Positions 23,279 to 32,563 are shown, counted from the first letter of the stretch. The stretch: 64,000 nt of DNA from Actinotalea ferrariae (GCF_019733465.1 NZ_JACVQL010000033.1:1-64000), one strand, 5' to 3'. Numbers and translations: made by a program. The notes: generated by a model from the letters alone, not told the origin.

Positions 23279-24050
23279 GTGATGGCCGGCTTCTGGGAGG
23301 ACCTGGCCAGCGTCTTTCAAGAGACGGCGTTCGCCGGGCCGATGCTCCTCGCCGTGCCTGTGGCCATCCTCGCCGGCATGGTGTCGTTCGCCTCCCCGTG
23401 CGTCATTCCCTTGCTCCCCGGCTACTTCGCCTTCGTCACCGGCATGAGCGGAGCGACAGCGGGGCAGGGATCCAGGCGGCTGCTGCTCACAGGAGTCGGG
23501 CTCTTCGTCCTGGGGTTCTCCGCAGTATTCGTTGTGCTCGGTGTCGCGGTTGGCTCCCTCGGCGCGGCAATACGGCCGTGGCAGGACGTCATCATGCCGT
23601 TCATGGGAGCTGTGGTCGTGCTGATGGGCTTCTCGTTCCTCGGTTGGATTCCCGGGCTACAGCGTGAGAGGCGCTTGCAGGTGGCTCCCCGGCGAGGGTT
23701 GGCGGGCGCGCCCGTGCTCGGTGTGGCCTTCGGTCTCGGGTGGGCGCCGTGCATCGGACCGACCCTCGCCACCGTCTTGTCCCTGTCCCTCAACCAGGCC
23801 AGCGCTGGACGTGGAGCCCTACTCGCGGGGTTCTACGCCGCTGGACTTGGACTGCCCTTCCCTGTTGATCGCTTTCGGGGCCCAGCGCTCGACGAACGCG
23901 GTGGCCTTCCTGCGCGAACACCGGCTCGCGGTCATGCGGACCGGTGGCGCGATGCTCGTCCTGATCGGACTCGCGCTCATCACCGGGTTGTGGGGCGTCT
24001 GGACGCAGACCCTCCAGTCCCTCATCGGTGGCTTCGTGACCGTCGTCTGA
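23279..24050 (+). pseudogene. ccdA: CcdA/DsbD-type thiol transporter, frameshifted near 23,862
   Basis: The first frame (GTG/ATG at 23279/23282) encodes the six-helix CcdA core with FASPCVIPLLPGY (first redox Cys) and GWAPCIGPTLATVLSL (second Cys), then breaks after AAGLGLPF. The expected continuation LLIAFGAQRSTNAVAFLREH is found one base later in the next frame and runs to 24050. An extra C in the CCCTTCCCTG run accounts for it. In its intact form it carries electrons across the membrane to TlpA. The truncated product would still hold both redox cysteines but lose the last helices. Confidence 0.75.
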
Positions 24051-24207
24051 TCCGCCGTGAGTGGCCGGCTGCCATCGGCGATGGGGCGGGTTGGGTACCC
24101 ACCGTGCGGCGCGGCGCTTCGGCAACCGCCCCCTGGGTACGAGGTGCGCTCGGGCGATGTCGGGCGTCGTCGCAGCACGGGCGCCTGGGCAAGGCCGCTG
24201 CGACCAG

Positions 24208-26328
24208 TCATTGCTGAGTACTGGCGCCGCCACCCGTCGGCCGACGTGCGGCTTCACTCTCGGCGCTCAAGCGCCCCTCGTCGTGTCCGGTGTTGTCGCC
24301 CTGGGCGAGGCGCTCGAGCATCGCGTTGTACTCGACGAGCTCGGCGTCCCCGTCCCGGTCGGCCGCACGGTCACGCCGGCGCGCGGTCCGCTCGTCCTCG
24401 CGAGTCCACGCGACCGCGACGCCGATCGCCAGCACCAGCATCGGCAGCTCGCTGACCCCCCATGCGATCGCACCGCCGGCGTGCTGGTCTGCGAGGGCCG
24501 ACGGTCCCCACGGCCGACCGAGAAGTCCGAACCACCGAGGCACCAGGAGCGTCTGTGAGCTGACGAGCGCGAGCCCGAAGAAGGCGTGGAACGCCATCGT
24601 CGCGAACAGCAGAAGCAGCCGCAGCGCGTAGCCCGGCCGCTTCGGGCCTGGGTCGACGCCGATGAGCGCGTTGACGAACAGGTACCCGGCCAGCGTGAAG
24701 TGGGCGATCGTCAGAAGGTGCCCGAGGTACGTGGTCAGGGCCAGCTCGAACGCGTCGGTGAAGTAGAACGCGAACATCGACCCGGCGAAGTTGATCGCCG
24801 CGACGACCGGGTTCGCGAAGAACTGGGCCACCCGGGAGTGGACGATGCCCAGGATCCACTCGCGCGGCCCCCAGGAACCGTCCGCGCGGGAGGGCAGCGC
24901 GCGCGCGGCGAGTGTGACCGGCGCGCTGAGCACCACGAGGATCGGCACCACCATGACGAGCGCCATGTGCTGGAGCATGTGGGCGCTGAACAGGACGTGT
25001 CCGTAGACCGACGGACCGCCCGACGTCGTCCAGGCCAGCAGCACCATCCCGGCGACCAGGCTGATCGTCCGGTGCGCCGGCCACCGGTCCCCGCGTCGAC
25101 GCAGCCGGAGCACCCAGCGCCCGTAGACGAGGACGGCCGCGAGGCACCCGAGCGCTGGGATCAGGTCCCAGCGGAAGCTCGTCAGCCACAGCTCGACCGT
25201 CGGCGCGGGCGGGAGGGGGTGGCCGGTGACGATCTCCGCCGGAGTGGGCGACGACGGCGGCTCGAGGTCGGTGGGGGGTGCCGTGGAGCCGAGCGCGACG
25301 GCGACCCCGGAGACGGCTCCCATCACGGCAAGCTCGACGGCGACCAGTCGCCAGAAGATCGCGGGGGCGCGCCGACTCGCAGTGGCGGAAGCGACGGTCG
25401 CTCCGGCGGTGGTGAAGGGCGCCGCGGCAAGGCGGCTCACGACGGTGCGCCGATGCAGCAGCCCGAGAAGACCCAGGACGCTGAAGAGCACCACCTTGGC
25501 GACGAGCAGAACGCCGTACCGGGTGCTGAGGTCCGCCGGTCCGTCGAGCCGCTGCAGTGCGTTGACGGTTCCGGACACCGCGACCGCGACGAAGCACCAC
25601 GCGGCGATCGACGAGAACCGCGTCACCGCGGCAGCGAGGTCGCCGTACAGCCGGCCCGCCAGGACGGCGAGCGCGGCCAGCGCGCCGATCCACACCGCGG
25701 CACCGATCAGGTGCAGGAACATCGAGCTCACGGCGAGCTCGTGGTTCGTCGATCCGGCGGTGTGACCCGTCGTCGAGAGCATGACCACTCCCGACGTGAC
25801 GAGCAGGGCGGTGATGAGCGCACCGACCGGACGCGTCACGAGCAGCGCGACCACGCACGTGAGCGCGGCGACGACGGTGACACCCAGGAGTGTCCGGCCG
25901 AGTGACACCTGTGTGACGAACAACCCGAGCTCGGCTCCGAACTCGGGCCCGCCCACCGGCCTGCCTGCGATCGCCGCGTACTGCAGGACCAGCTGGGTGA
26001 CGGTCGCGACCGCCCAGACGCCGGCCGCGACCGAGGCGACTGTGGCGGACGACGGCCATGCGCGGCCCTCGCCGGGGGCACGGCCACCGTCACGTGGCAG
26101 GACGAACGCCGCAAGCACGAGCGCGCCCAGGGCGGTGGACGCGGCGAGCTCGCTCACCACCGTCGTGAGGGGCAGGCCCCAGCGGACCCCGACCCCAGGG
26201 TCGAGGAGCGTCGGCGCGAGAGCGCCCGACCACGCGGCCGCGACGATCGTCACGAGCAGCGCGACCACGAGGCCCGCGGCGACGGCGGCGGGCGCCAACC
26301 GGCGCGCGGGCACGGTCGAGGCACTCAC
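24208..26328 (-). CDS. CopD-CtaG fusion (copper resistance D / cytochrome oxidase assembly)
   Basis: A 706-residue multi-helix membrane protein with about 14-16 helices. The N-terminal half is CopD-like (HTAGSTNHELAVSSMFLHLIGAAVWIGALAAL, with conserved His in helices). The C-terminal half is CtaG/CytC_ox_assembly (SVYGHVLFSAHMLQHMALVM and LLTIAHFTLAGYLFVN). This two-domain form is common in actinobacteria and handles copper import or delivery to oxidases. It starts with GTG at 26328. The gene is convergent with the broken ccdA and monocistronic as far as visible. Confidence 0.88.
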   Translation of the reverse strand: MSASTVPARRLAPAAVAAGLVVALLVTIVAAAWSGALAPTLLDPGVGVRWGLPLTTVVSELAASTALGALVLAAFVLPRDGGRAPGEGRAWPSSATVASVAAGVWAVATVTQLVLQYAAIAGRPVGGPEFGAELGLFVTQVSLGRTLLGVTVVAALTCVVALLVTRPVGALITALLVTSGVVMLSTTGHTAGSTNHELAVSSMFLHLIGAAVWIGALAALAVLAGRLYGDLAAAVTRFSSIAAWCFVAVAVSGTVNALQRLDGPADLSTRYGVLLVAKVVLFSVLGLLGLLHRRTVVSRLAAAPFTTAGATVASATASRRAPAIFWRLVAVELAVMGAVSGVAVALGSTAPPTDLEPPSSPTPAEIVTGHPLPPAPTVELWLTSFRWDLIPALGCLAAVLVYGRWVLRLRRRGDRWPAHRTISLVAGMVLLAWTTSGGPSVYGHVLFSAHMLQHMALVMVVPILVVLSAPVTLAARALPSRADGSWGPREWILGIVHSRVAQFFANPVVAAINFAGSMFAFYFTDAFELALTTYLGHLLTIAHFTLAGYLFVNALIGVDPGPKRPGYALRLLLLFATMAFHAFFGLALVSSQTLLVPRWFGLLGRPWGPSALADQHAGGAIAWGVSELPMLVLAIGVAVAWTREDERTARRRDRAADRDGDAELVEYNAMLERLAQGDNTGHDEGRLSAESEAARRPTGGGASTQQ

Positions 26329-26472
26329 TGTGTCAGCCTACGGCGGCGTACGGTCGTCCATGGCGACCGTGGAACTCGGCCCTGATGCGCTCGAGGGGCC
26401 CGCGCCGAGGATGGCCATGGCACCGCCCGTGCGCAGGGTCGCAGTCCGTGCCAACGGCAGCTCACGCAGCGC

Positions 26473-27762
26473 TCAGGTCGCCAGGTCCCAGAGCAGGAAG
26501 GCGTTGAGCGTCACGATGAGTGCGGCGACGACGGAGGCCGTGATCGTGGTGAGCCTGCTGTTCACCAGGGCGCCCATGAGGTCCCGACGCGCCGTGAACC
26601 GAACCAACGGAATGAGAGCGAACGGGATGCCGAAGCTGAGTACCACCTGCGACCAGACGAGTGCTCCCGTGGGGTCCACGCCCGCGGCGAGGACGACGAG
26701 CGCAGGTGCGAGCGTCAGACCTCTGCGCAGCGTCAGTGGGATGCGCCGCCTCAGGAATCCGGCCATCACGACCTGCCCGGCGTAGGTCCCCACCGACGAC
26801 GCTGCGAACCCCGATGCGAGGAGGGCCAGCGCGAAGGCCAGCGCCGGGCCGGCACCCGCGGTGCTGCCGAGGTCCGCGTGGACACCCTCCAGCGTCACAG
26901 GGCCCGGATCGCCGCCGGAGAACAGCTGAGCGGCCACGATCAGCATCGTGGCGTTGATCAAGCCCGCGCCGCCCATGGCCAGCAGCACGTCCAGCCGTTG
27001 TGCACGCAGCACCCGCGCCAGAGCTCCTTGGGCAGCGGTGCCGCTGCGGGCACCGGCTTCGGGCACGCCGTGGTACCTGCTCGGTGTGAGGGCGGAGTGA
27101 ACGTAGATCACGTGGGGCATCACGGTGGCGCCCAGGATGCCGGTCGCGAGCAAGAGGCTCTCCGGTCCTGCGAAGCCCGGGACCATGCCACTCGCGAGCC
27201 CGTCCGGGTCCACGCCGGCGAACACCAGGGTGTAGCCGAACCCGATGGCGATGACCGCCAGCAGCCCGGTGATCACGACCTCGAAGGGACGGTACCCGCG
27301 CGTCTGCGCTCCGAGAAGTGCGAAGGCGACCACGGCGGTGATCAAGCCGCCGACGGGTAGTGGCACGCCGAACAGGAGGTTCAGCGCCACGGCACCGCCG
27401 ACGACCTCGGCAAGATCCGTCGCGATCGCCACGGCTTCGGCCTGCACCCACAGTCCCCGGGTGACCGGTCGAGGCAGCTGCTCCCGGCACAGGGACGCCA
27501 GGTCGGAGCCGGTCGCGAGGCCGAGCTTCGCCGTCAGCGACTGGATGAGCATCGCCATCAGGTTGGCGGCCACGATCACCCAGAGCAGCCGGTAACCGTA
27601 GCCCGCGCCGCCGGCGAAGTTGGTTGCGAAGTTGCCCGGGTCGACGTAGGCAACGGAGGCGACGAAGGCGGGGCCGAGCAAGCCCAGGGTTCGCCGCCAA
27701 CGCTGATTCGGAGTGTCGGGCCTGCGAGCCCCGCTGAGGGCCGGGCTCGCAGGGTTTGGCAC
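26473..27762 (-). CDS. mntH: Nramp-family divalent metal transporter
   Basis: A 429-residue, 11-helix Nramp protein. The GTG at 27762 was preferred to the one at 27768 because GGGAG lies 5 bases ahead. The metal site in helix 1 is DPGNFATN and in helix 6 ATVMPHVIYVHS, both complete. It imports Mn(II) or Fe(II) with protons. No MntR or Fur box was recognised beside it. It lies among exporters, an importer in a cluster otherwise built for efflux. Confidence 0.9.
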   Translation of the reverse strand: MPNPASPALSGARRPDTPNQRWRRTLGLLGPAFVASVAYVDPGNFATNFAGGAGYGYRLLWVIVAANLMAMLIQSLTAKLGLATGSDLASLCREQLPRPVTRGLWVQAEAVAIATDLAEVVGGAVALNLLFGVPLPVGGLITAVVAFALLGAQTRGYRPFEVVITGLLAVIAIGFGYTLVFAGVDPDGLASGMVPGFAGPESLLLATGILGATVMPHVIYVHSALTPSRYHGVPEAGARSGTAAQGALARVLRAQRLDVLLAMGGAGLINATMLIVAAQLFSGGDPGPVTLEGVHADLGSTAGAGPALAFALALLASGFAASSVGTYAGQVVMAGFLRRRIPLTLRRGLTLAPALVVLAAGVDPTGALVWSQVVLSFGIPFALIPLVRFTARRDLMGALVNSRLTTITASVVAALIVTLNAFLLWDLAT

Positions 27763-27838
27763 GACCACTCCCTCGCACGGTCCCGATCAGGCGTCAGCAC
27801 CGTAGCGGGCTCGCGCGGCGCGGCGCATCGCTCCGCTG

Positions 27839-28756
27839 TCAGGCATGGGCGACGGGCTCGTGTGCGCCGTGCCCCACGGGCTCGAGCTGGAACGTGCAGT
27901 GCTCCGTGTCGAAGTGCTCGCCCAGGCACTCGGCGAGAGCGTCGAGCACCTCCCCGGACCGGCCGTCGCGGATGCACTCCTGGTCGACGACGACGTGGGC
28001 GGAGAGCGCCGGGACGCCACTGGTGATCGTCCATGCGTGTAGGTCGTGCACGTCCACGACCCCGCGGACGCCCTTGATGTGCTCGCGAACGACGTCGAGA
28101 TCGATCCCCTTCGGAGTGGCCTCGAGGAGTACGTCGATCACCTCCCGCAAGAGGGACCACGCACGAGGCAGGATGAACGCCCCGATGGCGATCGAGGCGA
28201 TGACGTCAGCTCGGGTGTACCCGGTCGTCGCGATGACGACCCCGGCCACGATCACCGCCACGGATCCGACAAGGTCGCCGAGCACCTCCAGATAGGCGCC
28301 CCGAAGGTTCAGGCTCTCCGACTGCCCGCCCCGAAGGATCAGCAGGCTGACGAGGTTCGCGATGGCACCCGCTACGGCGACCATCAGCATCAGCCCTGTG
28401 GCCACCTCAGGCGGGTCGTTCCACCGCTTGACCGCCTCCACGATGACCCATACGCCGAGTACACCGAGCAGCACCGCGTTGGCGAGCGCGGCCAATATCT
28501 CCGCTCTCTGCAAGCCGTAGGTGCGGGACTTCGTCGCCGGGCGGCCCGCCAAGGCGGCGGCGATGAGCGCGATGGCGACCCCGGTGGCGTCAGTGAGCAT
28601 GTGGCCCGCGTCAGCAAGCAAGGCGAGCGAGCCTGAGGCAAGGCCCCCGATCACCTGCACGACGACGACCGAGAGCGTCAGTGCTAGGACGATGACGAGG
28701 CGCCGACGGTGCCTGCCTGTCGCCGTGCCATGAGAGTGGGTGTGACCGGCGTTCAT
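27839..28756 (-). CDS. CzcD-type CDF zinc/cobalt exporter
   Basis: A 305-residue CDF protein with a His-rich start (HTHSHGTATGRH), six helices, the HxxxD site LADAGHMLTDATGVA in helix 2, HxxxD-type GAYLEVLGDLVGS in helix 5 and a C-terminal cytoplasmic domain (VHDLHAWTITSG). Helix 5 lacks the classical His at the first position (YLEVLGD), which may alter metal choice. It overlaps the methyltransferase-like gene by 4 bases and belongs to the ArsR-led operon starting at 30,423. Confidence 0.88.
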   Translation of the reverse strand: MNAGHTHSHGTATGRHRRRLVIVLALTLSVVVVQVIGGLASGSLALLADAGHMLTDATGVAIALIAAALAGRPATKSRTYGLQRAEILAALANAVLLGVLGVWVIVEAVKRWNDPPEVATGLMLMVAVAGAIANLVSLLILRGGQSESLNLRGAYLEVLGDLVGSVAVIVAGVVIATTGYTRADVIASIAIGAFILPRAWSLLREVIDVLLEATPKGIDLDVVREHIKGVRGVVDVHDLHAWTITSGVPALSAHVVVDQECIRDGRSGEVLDALAECLGEHFDTEHCTFQLEPVGHGAHEPVAHA

Positions 28757-29397
28757 CGGCTGGCTCCTACGGTCGGCGTGCTGTCAAGGAGCCCAACCCG
28801 GGGGACGAACCGGCCCACACGGCGGGCGTAGGAGGCGTAAGCGGCACCGTGAGTCGCGAGCAGGTACGGCTCCTCGACCACGCGGACCTGGAGCTGCACG
28901 GCCGCGACCAGGCACATCACGGAAATCACCATCACGACTGTGGGGACCATGACCGCCAAGCCGGCGAGCGCGAGGCACATGGCCGCGAAGATCGGGTTCC
29001 GCGAAACGGAGAAGAGCCCCGTCGTGACGAGCTCGGTGCGTTCGGTCTCGTCGACGCCGATGCGCCAGGACGGCCCCATGCCGCTCTGTCCCGCCAGCAC
29101 CGCGAGGAAGCCAGGAACCGCCAGCGCTAGGCCGGCGAAGCGAACCCCGTCGGGAACGCTCGACGCGGCCGGGACGACGTCCGCCAGGGCCAGCCAGAGG
29201 CCGGCGCCCGCGAGAACGAGAGCGGCGATGAACAGCAATCCGCCCCACCATCCGGCTGAGCCCGGCGCTCCGGAGAGGCCACGGAAGCCGGCCGACCCCG
29301 TCCGGCGACGGTGCAGCAACGCCCGGGCGCCGAACATCGCAAAGAGACCGATGACGAACAACGCTGCCGCTGCCGCTGCAGCCCGATCACCTGTCAT
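28753..29397 (-). CDS. Isoprenylcysteine carboxyl methyltransferase-like membrane protein
   Basis: A 214-residue membrane protein with about five helices. The ATG at 29397 overlaps the upstream CDF gene by 11 bases. Its C-terminal half holds the ICMT/PEMT SAM-site motifs: LVTTGLFSVSRNPIFAAM and EEPYLLATHGAAYASYARRVGRFVP. Bacterial members often lie in metal-resistance operons with CDF exporters, but the methylated substrate is unknown. It sits between two CDF genes with overlaps at both ends. Confidence 0.82.
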   Translation of the reverse strand: MTGDRAAAAAAALFVIGLFAMFGARALLHRRRTGSAGFRGLSGAPGSAGWWGGLLFIAALVLAGAGLWLALADVVPAASSVPDGVRFAGLALAVPGFLAVLAGQSGMGPSWRIGVDETERTELVTTGLFSVSRNPIFAAMCLALAGLAVMVPTVVMVISVMCLVAAVQLQVRVVEEPYLLATHGAAYASYARRVGRFVPRVGLLDSTPTVGASR

Positions 29398-30052
29398 GGT
29401 CGTCCGCTCCTTCGTCATCGTGATCCTCGACGAGCTCGCCCTCCCAGGCCTCCTTGCCCTCATGGATGGCGAAGGCTGCGATGACGAATCCGGCAAGCGG
29501 GTCGAGCCACGCTGCTCCGGTCAGCTCGTACAGACCGACCGCGGCGAGTGTGGACACGCTCAGCAGGACACAGATTCGCGTCTCGGCCGCGTCGGCGAGG
29601 ATGAGGTTGTCTCGGAGGGCAAGGCCGACACGGCGCTTGGCGGCCGCCAGGACGGGCATCACCACCAGGGAAGCGGTGAGCAGGATCAGGCTCACGGGCG
29701 AGCTGTCCGGCGCCTCACCATCGAGCAGGCTTCGGATGCCTTCGAAGGTCACGTACGCCGCGAGGATGAAGAACGTGACGGCGACGAGGCGCAGCACCAG
29801 CTTCTCCTTCGCCTCGTCGGCCTCGCCGTGGCGCAGACGCGCCGAGAGGCGCATCCCGACGAGGACCGCCGCGATGGACTCGATCGCGGAGTCGATGCCG
29901 AAGCCGACGACGGAGACGAGGCCGGCTAGGACGCCGGCGGTGATCGCGACCGCGCCTTCCACGACGTTGTAGGCGACCGTGAACTGAGCCAGACGGAGTC
30001 CGCGCCGCGTGAGGGCCTCGACCTGTGAGCCGGTGAGCTCCGCTGTGCTCAT
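29387..30052 (-). CDS. Short CDF-type cation exporter (second copy)
   Basis: A 221-residue membrane protein of the same short CDF branch as the gene at 19,873. The metal-site helices read SVVGFGIDSAIESI and NLILADAAETRICVL. The tail is acidic and His-rich (VEDHDDEGADDHDR) rather than Cys-rich. The ATG at 30052 overlaps the repressor gene by 4 bases. The pair copies the CmtR-CDF arrangement at 20 kb, but the different tail chemistry suggests another metal, for example Zn, Ni or Co. Confidence 0.82.
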   Translation of the reverse strand: MSTAELTGSQVEALTRRGLRLAQFTVAYNVVEGAVAITAGVLAGLVSVVGFGIDSAIESIAAVLVGMRLSARLRHGEADEAKEKLVLRLVAVTFFILAAYVTFEGIRSLLDGEAPDSSPVSLILLTASLVVMPVLAAAKRRVGLALRDNLILADAAETRICVLLSVSTLAAVGLYELTGAAWLDPLAGFVIAAFAIHEGKEAWEGELVEDHDDEGADDHDR

Positions 30053-30423
30053 CGCTGACCGCCTGATCCATCCGCGGCGCCCGATGTGGCGTCGACGCCG
30101 TACACGGGGCACAAGGCGACCGCATCCCCGGTCAGGCCAAGGAGCCGCTCCGCCGCCGCCAGTACGTCCAGCATCGCCGCGGGATACGTGAGCGAGAAGA
30201 CCGACGCGCGACCCTCGGGTCGTGACTGCACCAGTCCGCAGTCCCGCAGGCACGCCAAGTGCTTTGAGACGGTGGACTGGGCGAGGCCCAGGTGCCGGGT
30301 CAGGTCCACCACGCGGTGCTCGCCAAGGGTCAGGTGTCGAAGGATGGCCAGGCGCGACGGGTCGCTGAACCCATTGAAGAGGCACGCGGCTGTCGCCAGC
30401 GCGGCGACCTCGTCGACGCGGAC
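30049..30423 (-). CDS. ArsR/SmtB metal sensor with CmtR-like cysteines
   Basis: A 124-residue repressor. The GTG at 30423 was chosen because the open frame upstream crosses an operator-like repeat at 30,440-30,459. The recognition region is AQSTVSKHLACLRDCGLV with Cys58 and Cys62, the CmtR spacing. A third cysteine lies at 105 near the C-terminus. It leads an operon of CDF, methyltransferase-like protein and CzcD-type CDF, and probably represses it until metal binds. Confidence 0.82.
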   Translation of the reverse strand, partial: VRVDEVAALATAACLFNGFSDPSRLAILRHLTLGEHRVVDLTRHLGLAQSTVSKHLACLRDCGLVQSRPEGRASVFSLTYPAAMLDVLAAAERLLGLTGDAVALCPVYGVDATSGAADGSGGQR

Positions 30424-30439
30424 ATCTCCGCGCCCTCTG

Positions 30440-30459
30440 TCATCGTCATATGGCGATGA
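30440..30459. promoter_or_regulatory. Operator-like inverted repeat upstream of the second CmtR-type gene
   Basis: TCATCG-TCATATGG-CGATGA: 6-bp arms and an 8-base AT-containing spacer, 17 bases upstream of the chosen GTG. The central CATATG lends dyad symmetry typical of ArsR/SmtB operators. The sequence differs from the repeat at 20,929, consistent with two separate regulons. Confidence 0.5.
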
Positions 30460-30680
30460 TAGAGCCGCTGGCCTACGCTTTGGCAAGTGCGCGGGAACGG
30501 CGCGGTGCTCCCGGGTCCCCCAGGCCGCCACAGCCCTTCTCAGCGCACCACCTCGAGACCCGGGGTTTGAGGCGTACAACGCCCGTCTCGCGAGCCCTCA
30601 TGGGAACGCTGCGCGGCACCTGAGCGTCGTGTGTGTGTGAACCGTCGTGGCGCCCGTCATGGCCGCACCAGAGGAGACCG

Positions 30681-31313
30681 ATGAGCAAGCGTCAGACCGA
30701 GGCAGCCGCGCGTGCCGAACGCCTCGCGCAGATCCGCCGCGAGCAGCAGAAGGCCGAACGGCGGCGCATTGCGGTCATCACCACGGCGAGCCTCGTGGTG
30801 GCTGGCGTTCTCGTCGGCGCGACGGCGATCGTCCTGGTCGGCGAGCAGAGTCGGCAGGCGGACGTCGAGGCCGCTGCCTCGGGGGAGATCGATGGGGTTC
30901 AGACCTACCCCGGCCTCACCGCCGCGCACGTGACGACGCCTGTCGACTACGAGCAGACGCCACCGGTCGGTGGTGAGCACGCCGGCGTCTGGGCCGACTG
31001 CCAGACGTACACCGAACCGGTGCCGAACGAGCTCGCCGTGCACTCGCTCGAGCACGGAGCCGTCTGGATCACCTACGACCCCGAGCTGCCCGAAGAGGAC
31101 ATCGAGACCCTCCGCGACGCGGCGACAGGCCCCTACACGCTGCTCAGCCCGTTCGAGGGCCTACCGCAACCGGTCGTGGCGAGCGCGTGGGGCCTGCAGC
31201 TGGCGCTGGACGACGTCGAGGACCCCAGGTTGGAGCAGTTCATCGTCAAGTACGAGCAAGGCGAACAGGCGCTCGAGCCAGGGGCGCCATGCACCGGCGG
31301 CGCAGCTCTGTGA
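30681..31313 (+). CDS. DUF3105 membrane-anchored protein
   Basis: A 210-residue protein. The ATG at 30681 has GAGGAG upstream. A charged N-terminus (about 25 residues) is followed by one membrane helix (about 28-50) and an exterior domain with the family hallmarks VGGEHAGVWADCQTY, AVHSLEHGAVWITYDP and a final cysteine near GAPCTGG. DUF3105 proteins are actinobacterial and often stand next to DUF305 genes, as here. Function unknown; His and Cys conservation suggests metal binding. Confidence 0.88.
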   Translation: MSKRQTEAAARAERLAQIRREQQKAERRRIAVITTASLVVAGVLVGATAIVLVGEQSRQADVEAAASGEIDGVQTYPGLTAAHVTTPVDYEQTPPVGGEHAGVWADCQTYTEPVPNELAVHSLEHGAVWITYDPELPEEDIETLRDAATGPYTLLSPFEGLPQPVVASAWGLQLALDDVEDPRLEQFIVKYEQGEQALEPGAPCTGGAAL

Positions 31314-31999
31314 GCGAAGTCGCCCCACCCGCTCGGCGCCTCCCCGTTGCCGCCGGAGTCATCCTCGCAGCCGCTCTCGCGGCGGTCGCGGGCATGCTCT
31401 TCGGCGCCAACACCTCTCGCTCCGCCGCCCCGGACCCAGTACCCGCCGACACCTCGGTCGAAGCCGGGTTCGCTCGTGACATGCAGGTCCATCACTCCCA
31501 GGCCGTGGAGATGTCGACCATCGTGCGCGACCGCACGGAGGACCAGACCATCCGGACGCTGGCCCTCGACCTCATGCTCACGCAGCAGCAGCAGGCTGGT
31601 CAGATGTACGGGTGGCTGGAGCAGTGGGACCTGCCCCAAGCCTCGACCGCGGCGCCGATGGAGTGGATGGCTAAGGACGGGGACGACATGGCTGCCATGG
31701 GCCATGGCGAGCCGAGCCCCCCTCCCGGCGAGGATCGTGCCACGGTGACGATGCCGGGCATGGCCACCGACGAGGATCTTCGGCTACTCCGTGAACTCGA
31801 GGCACAGGAAGCAGAGGTCCTGTACCTGCAGCTGATGATCGCCCACCACCAGGGTGGCGTGGACATGGCCGGAGCGGCGTTGGCCGCAGCCGACGACGAC
31901 GACGTCCTGCGGCTTGCTCATGCAGTCGTCGACTCACAGACCGCGGAGATCGCTGTCCTCAACGAGTTGCTCGCGGAACGCGTCGCGGCCGGGAACTGA
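31289..31999 (+). CDS. DUF305 exported ferritin-like protein
   Basis: A 236-residue protein; the start may instead be the GTG at 31310, which overlaps the DUF3105 stop (GTGA). An N-terminal hydrophobic segment is followed by an all-helical domain with paired His/Met motifs (MQVHHSQAVEMS and MIAHHQGGVDMA) and a Met-rich middle (MEWMAKDGDDMAAMGHGE, TMPGM), the DUF305 pattern. The His-His and Met residues suggest copper or silver binding outside the membrane. Coupled to DUF3105. Confidence 0.85.
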   Translation: MHRRRSSVSEVAPPARRLPVAAGVILAAALAAVAGMLFGANTSRSAAPDPVPADTSVEAGFARDMQVHHSQAVEMSTIVRDRTEDQTIRTLALDLMLTQQQQAGQMYGWLEQWDLPQASTAAPMEWMAKDGDDMAAMGHGEPSPPPGEDRATVTMPGMATDEDLRLLRELEAQEAEVLYLQLMIAHHQGGVDMAGAALAAADDDDVLRLAHAVVDSQTAEIAVLNELLAERVAAGN

Positions 32000-32021
32000 C
32001 GAGGAAGGAGCGAATCACCCG

Positions 32022-32246
32022 ATGGAGAACTTCCTGGACGTTGTCGGGGCCCTCACACCGAGCATCGGGGTGGGGCTCATCTTCTGGCTGGCGATGCGCA
32101 AGATCATCCATGCCGACCGCAATGAGCGCGCCGCGCAGGCGGCGCTCGACCGCCAAGTGGTACGCGACTCGGCAGCGCGATCCGGTCAGGACGACCTCAC
32201 TGAGCTCGACCCCGCGGCTCGACCAGGTGGCCGTTCGGCGACGTGA
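32022..32246 (+). CDS. Small single-helix membrane protein (74 aa)
   Basis: The ATG at 32022 follows GAGGAAGGAG at slightly long spacing. One hydrophobic helix (about residues 8-26) is followed by a charged tail with an AAQAALDRQVVRDSAARS helix. No family is recognised. It lies 22 bases after the DUF305 gene and is probably in the same transcript. Small stress-associated membrane peptides have this form, but no function is claimed. Confidence 0.5.
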   Translation: MENFLDVVGALTPSIGVGLIFWLAMRKIIHADRNERAAQAALDRQVVRDSAARSGQDDLTELDPAARPGGRSAT

Positions 32247-32344
32247 CGCCATGCGTCAGACTCATGCGCCGATCGGTGCACCGCCCGGCGGGCGCCCGAC
32301 GGGCGGGCCGGGCGTGGCCAGGCGACAAGCTCAAGGAGCGAACC

Positions 32345-32455
32345 ATGCAGCAGCCTGACAAGCGCCCGTCCCGCGCGGGACTCATCCTCCCTCTCCTGGG
32401 CTTCGGCCTCATCGTCGTGGGCTACGTGATCTCGCTCGTCATCGAGTTCCGGTAG
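32345..32455 (+). CDS. Tiny membrane protein (36 aa)
   Basis: The ATG at 32345 has a clear AAGGAGCGAACC ribosome-binding site. The peptide is a basic start (QQPDKRPSRAG) followed by a single hydrophobic helix to the C-terminus. The strong ribosome-binding site is the main support, as the length gives no homology. It is downstream of the DUF305 operon and 109 bases before the FliL-like gene. Confidence 0.5.
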   Translation: MQQPDKRPSRAGLILPLLGFGLIVVGYVISLVIEFR

Positions 32456-32563
32456 TCGGCTGCGCCTGGGAGCGGTCAGCCCAGCGGAAGGGCTCACGCC
32501 GAGCGCGGCGCCGCCGATGGTCTGGATGGCTCAGCACGGACAAGCGGAGTCGCCCGACAAGAG

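Noticed and set aside
24208-26328. CopD-CtaG fusion as a novel protein
   Set aside because: This two-domain architecture is common in actinobacteria.
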